Assembly (NCBI RefSeq): GCF_964059235.1
Contig: NZ_OZ060452.1
Coordinates: 372,001-436,000, forward strand
Direction: 5' to 3'
Source of the DNA: Candidatus Tisiphia endosymbiont of Nedyus quadrimaculatus
Lineage (GTDB): Bacteria > Pseudomonadota > Alphaproteobacteria > Rickettsiales > Rickettsiaceae
DNA: 64,000 bases
Position numbers and translations under genes: made by a program. Positions 8,419-15,840 of the stretch are shown here, in pieces. The notes beneath the pieces are model-generated. The model worked only from the letters and a program-made list of their open reading frames with translations, did not search any database and was not told where the DNA came from. Numbering within the stretch: position 1 is the stretch's first letter; every line of letters starts with the position of its first letter.

Positions 8419-10086
8419 ATGTCATATCAATATGTTTATGTTATGAATGGTCTAAGTAAGACTATCAATGGTAAACAAATCTTAAAAGAAACGTATTTAT
8501 CCTTCTTACCAGGGGCAAAAATTGGTATTATTGGTCCAAATGGTGCAGGTAAATCTACTCTTCTAAAAATTATGGCAGGTATTGACAAAGAATATGACGG
8601 TGAGGCTTTTGTAGCTAGTGGGATTAGAGTTGGCTATTTAGCTCAGGAGCCGCATCTTGATCCTACTAGAAATGTTTTTGATAATATTATGGAAAGTTTA
8701 AGTGAGAAGAAAGCTTTAATCGATGAATTTAATGAAATAAGCTATAAATTTGCTGAGGAAATGTCAGATGATGCAATGAACGAACTTCTAGCAAAACAGG
8801 CTGATCTACAGGAGAAAATAGATAGTTGTGATGCTTGGAGTTTAGAGAGGGAAATAGAGATTGCTATGTTTGCATTAAGGTGTCCAGATAAAGATGCCGA
8901 TGTTACAAAAATCTCAGGTGGGGAAAAAAGACGAGTTGGGTTATGCAAACTTTTACTAGAAAAGCCTGATATGTTATTACTTGATGAACCGACAAACCAT
9001 TTAGATGCTGAATCGGTATCTTGGCTAGAAAATTATTTAAAAAATTATAAAGGTACTGTAATAGTTATTACCCATGATCGATATTTTCTTGATAATGTAA
9101 CGGATTGGATATTAGAGGTGGATCGTGGTAGATGTGTTCCATGGCATTCTAATTACACTGCTTGGCTCGAGCAAAAGCAAGCAAAATTAGAGCTTGAAGA
9201 TAAAGAAGAAGATGATAGGAGTAAACAATTAAAAAGAGAACTTGAATGGATACGTCAATCACCAAAAGCTAGGCAATCAAAAAGTAAGGCTAGAATTACC
9301 GCCTATCAGGATTTGTTGACCAAACAAAAAGAACAAAGATCCGGCACTGCACAAATTATTATACCTAATGGTCCACGCTTAGGCGATTTAGTTATAGAGG
9401 CAGAGCATATAGCAAAGAGATACGGTGATAAGGTGTTGTTATCAGATTTTAGCTTTAAGGTTGTTCCAGGAGCTATTATTGGTATTATAGGTCCAAATGG
9501 AGCAGGTAAATCTACTTTATTTAACATTATCACTGGCAAAACTGATCCAAATCACGGCTCTATTAAATTAGGACAAACTGTTAAACTTGGTTACGTTGAT
9601 CAATCAAGAGATGATTTAGACGATAACAAGACTGTGTGGGATGAGATTTCCTCAGGTCTTGAAGAGTTACAACTTGGTTCTAGATCAATGAAAAGTCGAG
9701 CTTATTGTGCAGCCTTTAATTTTAGGGGTGGAGACCAACAGAAGAAAGTAGGGCAACTTTCTGGTGGTGAACGTAATAGAGTGCATATAGCCAAATTACT
9801 AAAAGAGGGAGCTAACGTTATATTACTTGATGAACCATCGAATGATCTTGATGTTGATACGTTACGAGCCTTGGAAGATGCGATTTTGGATTTTGCTGGA
9901 TGTGTATTAGTAATAAGCCATGATCGTTGGTTTTTAGATAGAATAGCAACACATATTATTGCTTTTGATAAAGATGGAAATGCTACATGGTTTGAAGGAA
10001 ATTACCAAGATTACCATGATTATATGATTAATTTAACAGGGGAAAATATTATTAATCCTAAATATCGTCATAAAAAGTTAGTATAA
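8419..10086 (+). CDS. ettA: Energy-dependent translational throttle protein EttA, ABC-F ATPase
   Basis: The 555-residue protein has two ABC cassettes and no membrane segments. Each has a Walker A GPNGAGKST (about residues 41-49 and 359-367), a signature (SGGEKRR and SGGERNR) and a Walker B followed by DEP. The linker is rich in Lys, Arg and Glu, as in the P-site tRNA interaction motif. EttA binds the ribosomal E site and gates the first elongation step according to the ATP:ADP ratio, which suits a parasite that imports ATP. A 147-bp AT-rich gap precedes it. Confidence 0.93.
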   Translation: MSYQYVYVMNGLSKTINGKQILKETYLSFLPGAKIGIIGPNGAGKSTLLKIMAGIDKEYDGEAFVASGIRVGYLAQEPHLDPTRNVFDNIMESLSEKKALIDEFNEISYKFAEEMSDDAMNELLAKQADLQEKIDSCDAWSLEREIEIAMFALRCPDKDADVTKISGGEKRRVGLCKLLLEKPDMLLLDEPTNHLDAESVSWLENYLKNYKGTVIVITHDRYFLDNVTDWILEVDRGRCVPWHSNYTAWLEQKQAKLELEDKEEDDRSKQLKRELEWIRQSPKARQSKSKARITAYQDLLTKQKEQRSGTAQIIIPNGPRLGDLVIEAEHIAKRYGDKVLLSDFSFKVVPGAIIGIIGPNGAGKSTLFNIITGKTDPNHGSIKLGQTVKLGYVDQSRDDLDDNKTVWDEISSGLEELQLGSRSMKSRAYCAAFNFRGGDQQKKVGQLSGGERNRVHIAKLLKEGANVILLDEPSNDLDVDTLRALEDAILDFAGCVLVISHDRWFLDRIATHIIAFDKDGNATWFEGNYQDYHDYMINLTGENIINPKYRHKKLV

Positions 10087-10089
10087 AAT

Positions 10090-10419
10090 ATGTCTCTAGG
10101 AGAAATATTAGTGGTTATGTTAGTAGCACTGATAGTAATGAAGCCAGAAGATATTCCAAGCATTATAAAAAAAATTCAAGAATTTAAATTATACTGCTCA
10201 GCTATCAAAAATCAAGCATTGGTCTATATTACGAAAGACTTAAAAATTGATAACGATATTCTAAAGAATAATGCTGAGCAGTTGAATTTTTATTTAGAAA
10301 GAATCATTAATATCCAAGGCTATTATGATGGTAATTATTCTCTAGATGAGCTTAAAGCAAAGTATGATGAGCTTATAAAAATAAAAAGTACAAAGTATGT
10401 ACAAGATTGTAAGAAATAA
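10090..10419 (+). CDS. TatA/TatB-like single-helix membrane protein
   Basis: The 109-residue protein begins SLGEILVVMLVALIVMKPEDIP: a short N-terminal helix, a P-x-D/E-I-P hinge and then an amphipathic helix, the layout of TatA/TatB (compare E. coli TatB, where the helix is followed by LGPQRLP). A long charged C-terminal tail is closer to TatB than TatA. No tatA or tatC is nearby. A Rickettsia-specific DUF unrelated to protein export is the alternative. It starts 3 bp after ettA and overlaps the next gene by 23 bp. Confidence 0.55.
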   Translation: MSLGEILVVMLVALIVMKPEDIPSIIKKIQEFKLYCSAIKNQALVYITKDLKIDNDILKNNAEQLNFYLERIINIQGYYDGNYSLDELKAKYDELIKIKSTKYVQDCKK

Positions 10420-10783
10420 TGAATTTATTGAATATATAAAAGATATATTAGCACCTTTCGGTCAAATAACTACTCGTGCGATGTTCGGTAGTTATGGTAT
10501 ATATAAAGATAGAGTGATAATAGGGATTATTGCAGAAAGTGAGCTATATTTTAAAGCAGATAGCTTCGCCGCTAAATATTTTAAATCTTTTGGCTCACAG
10601 CCATTTACCTATAATAGCAAAAATAAGCTGGTAACTATATCATATTGGAAAGTATTACCTGAAATTTTAGATCAAGAGGAAGAACTTGGAAAATGGGTCT
10701 CTATGGCGTTTAATGTATCTATTAATTCCAAGAAAATACCTCATGCTTTAAATCATTTGAGTATATACCCCAATTCGAGATAA
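10397..10783 (+). CDS. TfoX N-terminal domain protein
   Basis: The 128-residue protein matches the TfoX-N fold: the ITTRAMFGSYGIYKDRVIIGII segment (residues about 24-45) and the YWKVLPEILD region are typical. Full TfoX/Sxy competence regulators also have a C-terminal domain, which is absent, as in many stand-alone relatives of unknown role. The last four codons and the stop are read from a 46-bp palindrome, so the native C-terminus has probably been replaced. Confidence 0.8.
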   Translation: MYKIVRNNEFIEYIKDILAPFGQITTRAMFGSYGIYKDRVIIGIIAESELYFKADSFAAKYFKSFGSQPFTYNSKNKLVTISYWKVLPEILDQEEELGKWVSMAFNVSINSKKIPHALNHLSIYPNSR

Positions 10784-10813
10784 GAATTAGTTAATTCTTA
10801 TCCCGAATTCGCG
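10768..10813. repeat. 46-bp palindrome, copy 2 of 7
   Basis: The CCCC...CGCG orientation, loop AGTT. One arm carries GAGA in place of GGGA. It supplies the last codons (PNSR) and the TAA stop of the TfoX-N gene. Confidence 0.85.
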
Positions 10814-10827
10814 TTATATGAGATCAT

Positions 10828-11149
10828 ATGGAAAAATTTGCTAATTACTTAAGAACAATTACAAAGTGAAGAAGAAGTTGAGGCGTATGTCAATGCTCAT
10901 AGGACTCTACTTTTTTTATATAACCACTATTAAAATTGCTGATGATTGTCTATTAGCGAGGAGTCGCTGAAAGCGGCGACGCGGCAATCTAGGATACGCG
11001 AAGCGTACTAGAAAAAACAGCTTCGCTGTTTACCTGGATCGCCACGGCATCTAAAGATGCCTCGCGATGACGATTATAGAAAAATGTAGGGTACTATGGT
11101 CAATGCTGCTCCTGAAGACGACAACGCAATTCTTAATTTTTTATTCTAG
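10828..11149 (+). pseudogene. Decayed antitoxin-like (HigA-type addiction module antidote) N-terminus, split by a MITE
   Basis: From ATG 10828 the reading frame gives MEKFANYL; a one-base shift near 10852 then gives EQLQSEEEVEAYVNA up to the repeat element. Removing the element and one copy of its 9-bp target duplication (GTCAATGCT) lets the frame run on as APEDDNAILNFLF and stop at 11147-11149. The joined peptide resembles the start of HigA-type antidote proteins (YLREQL...EEA.AYLNAAL.E). There is no HTH part and no toxin beside it. This is reconstruction by eye. Confidence 0.5.
10898..11098. mobile_element. MITE-like element, copy 1, with 9-bp target duplication
   Basis: About 200 bp. The right end AAAAATGTAGGGTACTATG is intact; the left end (CATAGGACTCTACTTTTTTT) has diverged. 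The inside holds several hairpins, e.g. around CGCGAAGCG and CAGCTTCGCTG, and CGTCATTGCGAGGAG-type modules. It is flanked by GTCAATGCT at 10889-10897 and 11099-11107. It encodes no protein. A nearly identical copy lies at 12511-12709. Confidence 0.78.
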
Positions 11150-11158
11150 AGTATACTA

Positions 11159-11186
11159 TTAGTGCTAGTTTATTTTATGTTATAAT
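11159..11186 (+). promoter_or_regulatory. Candidate sigma70 promoter for mltG
   Basis: TTAGTG, a 16-nt spacer and a perfect TATAAT end 34 nt before the mltG TTG start. Confidence 0.5.
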
Positions 11187-11220
11187 CTTCTGAAATCATC
11201 TAATTCTAATTAGGTATAGC

Positions 11221-12201
11221 TTGTTTAAGAAAATACTAAAAATAAAATTTGTTTTTGTAACTATTACATTGATTTTGCTGATCAGCGGAATCAATTTTTG
11301 TATATTTTACTTATTTGTACCTAGTTTACTTGCAGAAAGTAAAACTCTAATAATCAAGCCTAAATTGTCGATTAATCAAATTACTACGATATTAAATGAT
11401 AACAAAATCATTAAATATCCTTATTTATTTGCATTTCTTACAAAAATATATTCATTAAAACATCCTATAAAAAGTGGGGAATATATTTTTACTCAAAATA
11501 TTTCTCCAATGCAAACTTTAAAAATATTGTCCAGTGGCAAATCGATTATTCATAAAATGATTATACCTGAGGGTATGCTGGTGCATGAAATAATACAAAA
11601 GATTAATAATGAAGAACGCTTAATTGGTGAGATTCTAGGAACAATTCCTGAAGGATTTTTAATGCCATCTACTTATTTTTTTTCATATGGTGATCAAAAA
11701 GAGCAGATCATTGATAAAATGCGAAAATTAATGTCCCTGCAGCTTGACAAAGTCATGGAGAAATTATCACCCAATTCCCCATTAAAAACCCGTCTTGACG
11801 TCTTAATTTTAGCATCCATTGTGGAGAAGGAAGCTAGCTTAGATGCAGAAAAACCTTTGATTGCTGCTGTATTTCTAAATCGTCTTACCAAACATATGAA
11901 ATTGCAAGCAGATCCAACGACGATTTATGCTATAACACTTGGGAAAGATAAACTAGCAAGGCGATTAACTAAAAAAGACTTAGCTATCCAATCACCCTAT
12001 AATACATATTATGTCTTTAATTTACCACCTGGAGCTATTTCTTGCCCTGGAGTAAAATCTTTAGAAGCTGTAGTAAATCCTGCTAAAATTGATTCATTAT
12101 ATTTTGTTGTTAATATTATGGGAGGGCATAATTTTTCCAATAACCTTAACGATCACAATAAGTACGTTGAGATTTATCGCAAAAGTTTGAAGGAGCATTA
12201 A
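11221..12201 (+). CDS. mltG: Endolytic murein transglycosylase MltG (YceG)
   Basis: MltG cleaves nascent peptidoglycan strands at the inner membrane and sets glycan length. The 326-residue protein has one N-terminal membrane anchor (about residues 8-32), a LysM-like region, then the YceG domain with ILASIVEKEASLDAEKP (catalytic Glu near residue 202), LQADPTTIYA and SPYNTYYVFNLPPGAISCPG. The start is TTG, since no ATG precedes the membrane helix. It overlaps nothing and is 2 bp upstream of cyaY. Both genes lie between two direct MITE copies, so recombination could remove them together. Confidence 0.92.
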   Translation: MFKKILKIKFVFVTITLILLISGINFCIFYLFVPSLLAESKTLIIKPKLSINQITTILNDNKIIKYPYLFAFLTKIYSLKHPIKSGEYIFTQNISPMQTLKILSSGKSIIHKMIIPEGMLVHEIIQKINNEERLIGEILGTIPEGFLMPSTYFFSYGDQKEQIIDKMRKLMSLQLDKVMEKLSPNSPLKTRLDVLILASIVEKEASLDAEKPLIAAVFLNRLTKHMKLQADPTTIYAITLGKDKLARRLTKKDLAIQSPYNTYYVFNLPPGAISCPGVKSLEAVVNPAKIDSLYFVVNIMGGHNFSNNLNDHNKYVEIYRKSLKEH

Positions 12202-12203
12202 GT

Positions 12204-12515
12204 ATGGACAATACTGAATTTGCCAAATTGGCTGAAAAAACAATATCTTTAATTGCCGATACAATTGAGGCAGAAGATAAGAATTGTCTTATCGATATTG
12301 ATTTTCAAGGTGATATTCTAACCCTAACTACTAACCAAGGAGTATTTGTTATTAACAAACACTCAGCTGCTAAAGAAATTTGGTTATCTTCACCGATTAG
12401 TGGTCCTTACCATTTTTATTATGTTGCTGGTAAATGGAAATCAAAATCCTCTGATGATCTAGTTGTTATTTTAGAGCAGGAGTTAAAAATTAATATGCTA
12501 AATTGTAGCTATTAG
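12204..12515 (+). CDS. cyaY: Iron-sulfur assembly factor CyaY (bacterial frataxin), C-terminus altered by MITE
   Basis: The 103-residue protein has the frataxin layout: an acidic N-terminal helix with DTIEAEDKNCLIDIDFQ, the strand TLTTNQGVFVINKHSAAKEIWLSSPISGPYHF with the conserved Gln/Asn and Trp positions, then the C-terminal helix. Frataxin binds iron and tunes IscS activity; the isc genes are about 14 kb downstream. The TAG stop (12513-12515) lies in the first bases of a MITE-like insertion. Removing the insertion would give four more residues (TLLL) before a TGA at 12733-12735. Confidence 0.9.
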   Translation: MDNTEFAKLAEKTISLIADTIEAEDKNCLIDIDFQGDILTLTTNQGVFVINKHSAAKEIWLSSPISGPYHFYYVAGKWKSKSSDDLVVILEQELKINMLNCSY

Positions 12516-12709
12516 TACCCTACATTTTTTATATAACCACTATTAAAATGGCTGCTGATCGTCATTGCGAGGAGTCGCTGAAAACGACGACGCGGCAATC
12601 TAGGATACGCGAAGCGTACTAGAAAAAACAGCTTCGCTGTTTACCTAGATCGCCACGGCATCTAAAGATGCCTCGCGATGACGATTATAGAAAAATGTAG
12701 GGTACTATG
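12511..12709. mobile_element. MITE-like element, copy 2, with 9-bp target duplication and 17-bp perfect TIRs
   Basis: TAGTACCCTACATTTTT (12513-12529) and AAAAATGTAGGGTACTA (12691-12707) are perfect inverted ends. ATTGTAGCT flanks it (12502-12510 and 12710-12718), and the identity runs on for two more bases (AT). The inside is nearly identical to copy 1 and carries no ORF. Both copies lie in the same orientation, about 1.4 kb apart. With 12720-12855, which shows nothing else, it fills the cyaY-tlcE gap. Confidence 0.85.
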
Positions 12710-12855
12710 ATTGTAGCTATACTCTTCTGCTTTGAAGAATTGTTTTTTGAAAATATCATTGATTTGCATGTTCACCATTCATTTTCAAATCCAATGCTTC
12801 AAATCATTTGAGTATATTAGTTATTATCTTAAATTTAAGGAATAATATCTAAGAT

Positions 12856-14397
12856 TCATGATGTTATATTATTGTACTCTTTACTTAATTCTCTAATCAC
12901 CCAAATCCATATGGTACAAATTATGCCAAATACTATCATTAAATATATAGAAATAGATTGATAAGTCGCACAAGGCAAAATAATAAATATTAAAGACTGG
13001 AGAAGGGCACTTGCTGACTTTCCAAGTTTAGTACCAATTACGTCGGCAGCTGCTTTACCTTTTGTCTTAAGTTCGGTATCTAGAGGAACATATGACATTT
13101 CTTTTGTAGAATCAAATAAAGTATATTTACTTGATTTACTTAGAACGTTGTTTACTAGTCCCATTGTAATAGCAATCAAAGAAGGATCAGTTAGCATAAA
13201 GCTAACCACTATTATGGCAGCAAACCCATCAAAGTTAGATACTGAAAAAAATAGCATGCCAGTTATAAAGACCATTATTGGCGTTATACTTGCTGCTGTA
13301 AACCAGCCCAACCTTCTTACAATATTAGAGCCAAGAATAACAAATAAAATGGTAAATATACCAGTAATACTTAGGTAATTGCCAACAAAAGCAGCAAATT
13401 CCGTAGGTGTTTTATAAATCTTTGAAGCTGACGCTTTCCAAGGTCCTTCAACTAAATTTATAGCTATACCATAACAAACAAGTAATGTAGCAATTAATCT
13501 AATATATCTTGAAGCAATAATCATTTTAAAACTTTCTATAAGAGTTAACGATTGTCTCTTGACAGAAAATTGCAGTTTTTCTACCTGAACTTTATCTAAT
13601 ATTTTATGGTTCAGCATCCAAAAAGTTGCCAATGCTATTACGCCTAATACCAGTACACAACCTAATATAATTTGTACTGAAAGTTCAGTCTCTGTATGTT
13701 GTAGGTCAAACTTTTTAATTAGAAATTGATTTAAATAAGCTAAATTTTCTAGAAACTTACCTGATATGTAAAGTCCCGTTTGAGCAAAAAGTCCAAATAA
13801 AGGATAGAATCTTTTCGATTGTTCCACCGAGGTTATATTATTAACAAATTGCCAAAAAAGTAATGCAAATATTACGCTCGGCCACAATTCTGCTATAATA
13901 TAAAACAGAGAAAAACTCCAATTAGATAAAAGTAATATAAACCATTTCAAGTTTGGATAAGACTTTATTAAAACGCCAGCATGTTCACTACTCAAATGTA
14001 ATGCTAGATGATTAGGAAAAATATAAAAGGCAAATAAGGCAAAAAATAGTAGGAAAATTGACAATATAAGGTAGAATATATATTCTCCTTTCATGTTATT
14101 TACTAATTTCACATAGATTATCGACAGCAGAAATGCCGAAGGTAGAACCCCCCAAAATTTAAGGAATGATACAGTTTCGGTACCAATCATGGTATTAACC
14201 AAACTGTCTTTTAAGGCTCTGATAATATTTTGTATAAATAAAATACAAAACATCAACAATGTTACATATAGAAATTTAGATAATTCATGCCTTTCGATAG
14301 GAAAGACATATTCTGACAGTCTATTTGTTAATTTTGAGGTAGGTGATGTATTGTGAGTTATAGAGAGATACGAAAAAATTTTAGAAATAACTGCCAT
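12856..14397 (-). CDS. tlcE: ATP/ADP translocase, TlcE-like
   Basis: The 513-residue membrane protein belongs to the non-mitochondrial nucleotide transporter (TLC) family, with about 12 predicted helices. Signatures include YVFPIERHELSKF near the start, IRALKDSLV, the FSLFYIIAELWPS helix and FDSTKEMSYVPLDTELKTKGKAAADVIGTKLGKS near the C-terminus. By recall it is closest to the TlcE paralogue, which differs from TlcA in substrate; only TlcA is a proven ATP/ADP exchanger. The second tlc gene of the window is at 33319. It has a strong promoter of its own. Confidence 0.85.
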   Translation of the reverse strand: MAVISKIFSYLSITHNTSPTSKLTNRLSEYVFPIERHELSKFLYVTLLMFCILFIQNIIRALKDSLVNTMIGTETVSFLKFWGVLPSAFLLSIIYVKLVNNMKGEYIFYLILSIFLLFFALFAFYIFPNHLALHLSSEHAGVLIKSYPNLKWFILLLSNWSFSLFYIIAELWPSVIFALLFWQFVNNITSVEQSKRFYPLFGLFAQTGLYISGKFLENLAYLNQFLIKKFDLQHTETELSVQIILGCVLVLGVIALATFWMLNHKILDKVQVEKLQFSVKRQSLTLIESFKMIIASRYIRLIATLLVCYGIAINLVEGPWKASASKIYKTPTEFAAFVGNYLSITGIFTILFVILGSNIVRRLGWFTAASITPIMVFITGMLFFSVSNFDGFAAIIVVSFMLTDPSLIAITMGLVNNVLSKSSKYTLFDSTKEMSYVPLDTELKTKGKAAADVIGTKLGKSASALLQSLIFIILPCATYQSISIYLMIVFGIICTIWIWVIRELSKEYNNITS

Positions 14398-14434
14398 ATA
14401 AGGCCTAACCTACTTATTTATTGGCTAGGGTTAC

Positions 14435-14463
14435 ATATTAAAGCTTATTGTCTTTAATGTCAA
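14435..14463 (-). promoter_or_regulatory. Strong sigma70 promoter for the tlcE-like gene
   Basis: On the minus strand TTGACA (14463-14458), a 17-nt spacer, and TAATAT (14440-14435), 38 nt before the ATG. The -35 matches the consensus perfectly and the spacing is ideal. Confidence 0.7.
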
Positions 14464-14645
14464 GAAGAATAAGCACGAATTTGAGCAGGGTAATTTAAAA
14501 ATCGCAATCAGTGATTGATATAAACATAAGTTTAACCACTCTTGAGTTAGCTATATGTGACTACGATTCATCCATGCTGCTTTTAAAAAATAATTCTTGA
14601 AAGTAGCGAAGAGTTGATACTATATTATTTTTATTACTGTTCTAC

Positions 14646-15170
14646 CTACGTTGCTGTATTACCTGCTAAAGATATATCTTGAGTCTCTTCTAGTACATAT
14701 TGGGGTGTTGTTATGATATCTATTGGGTGATCAACGTTTTCGTTCTTACTGTCAGAACTTTTACATGCTATGTATATAGCGACAGAACCTATAATAACAG
14801 AACCAGCAGCTAAACTACCAGCTATGCCTAAAATTGCTCCTGTTAACATTGTACTACTAACATCCTGATCGTGAGAAATTGGTTTTTCAGTAGTATTGTT
14901 TTTAGGAGTAGTAATGCCATCAGAGGTAGTAGTGTCCTCTAATTTATAACCCTCACTTGTTGCACGTTTTACAATATAATGTGCTGGCAAACTATCTTTA
15001 TTATCTATTGAGTTAGGGCGAATCATAGAAAGAGTTGTCAATAACAGCATATCTTTAGCTGTATACGACTTAAGAGGCTCTACTTTAGGAAGAGGTTTAT
15101 CTTGTTTTAAAAAATTATGTTTCCGGTAATGATTAGCCCAGTCTCCCTGAGTAAGGTTGTTATGTCTCAT
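14646..15170 (-). CDS. Hypothetical single-span membrane protein, candidate host-interaction protein
   Basis: A start at 15170 is favoured because AAGGAGG lies 7-8 nt before that ATG; an upstream ATG at 15242 has no such site. The 174-residue product has a polar N-terminal half rich in Thr, Ser, Lys and Asp, one long Gly/Ala/Ile-rich membrane segment at about residues 108-135 (LTGAILGIAGSLAAGSVIIG) followed by an Ile-Cys-Lys stop-transfer, and a 35-residue acidic tail. There is no signal peptide and I recognise no family. The layout suits a tail-anchored-like or secreted rickettsial membrane protein, but that is speculation. Confidence 0.6.
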   Translation of the reverse strand: MRHNNLTQGDWANHYRKHNFLKQDKPLPKVEPLKSYTAKDMLLLTTLSMIRPNSIDNKDSLPAHYIVKRATSEGYKLEDTTTSDGITTPKNNTTEKPISHDQDVSSTMLTGAILGIAGSLAAGSVIIGSVAIYIACKSSDSKNENVDHPIDIITTPQYVLEETQDISLAGNTAT

Positions 15171-15429
15171 ATTTTTTCCTCCTTGTACATTAACAAATTT
15201 GTTGCATTCAACTACTTTAGATAAAGTATCAATTAATATCAAGTAAAATCATTATATTTAATGACTAATATTCTAAATATAATAGTGTATTAAAAAATTA
15301 TGATATTATTTGGTGTTAAAAAGATTTTTCAGTATCTTTTGATTGACTAAAGAGGATTATTATAGTGTATATTAAATTTTGCTAGATTTCACGTTTAGCA
15401 AAAAATATATAAAAACATTTTAGGAGTGT

Positions 15430-15840
15430 ATGATGATAAAAAAAAAGAGATTAATTACTACTATAATAGGATTACTATTACTAAGTTCAAATAGCTTGGC
15501 AAGTACAACAGCTGCAAAATCAAATGCCAATAAAACTAATATTAGTAGTAGTGGCACTAATGATGAATTACAAAAAATTGAGAGTGATTTCAAGTCTTAT
15601 GCTGCGGGAGTTTCAGCAGAACTAAGAGAAGAAATAACAAAATATAGGATAGAAGTGGCTAAAATTAATGGCCAAAAACGTGAATTATATAAAAAAATCT
15701 CACAAGAAGCTCAAAACTATCTTGCCAAAGAACGAGACTATAAAAAAAGAATACTATCCTTAAGCAAAAATTCAGCTGAAAACCAAGAGGATACTAGCTC
15801 TATTGAGAAAAAATCTGACAAAAAAGATTTGCCTAAATAA
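15430..15840 (+). CDS. Hypothetical exported coiled-coil protein
   Basis: The 136-residue protein has a Sec signal (KKKRLITTIIGLLLLSSNSLAS, cleavage near residue 25), a Ser/Asn/Thr linker, then a charged helical region (residues about 45-120) with heptad-like Leu/Ile spacing and a Lys/Asp tail. I do not recognise a family. Its stop overlaps the tilS ATG (TAATG), so the two are coupled. Upstream, TTTTGCTA and TAGCAAAA form a short inverted repeat at about 15378-15402 that could be an operator. Confidence 0.65.
   Translation: MMIKKKRLITTIIGLLLLSSNSLASTTAAKSNANKTNISSSGTNDELQKIESDFKSYAAGVSAELREEITKYRIEVAKINGQKRELYKKISQEAQNYLAKERDYKKRILSLSKNSAENQEDTSSIEKKSDKKDLPK

Noticed and set aside
14478-14510. 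AGCAGGGTAATTTAAAA near 14486 resembling the ftsH end at 19171
   Set aside because: A short match with no shared structure; likely chance or a trace of a repeat.
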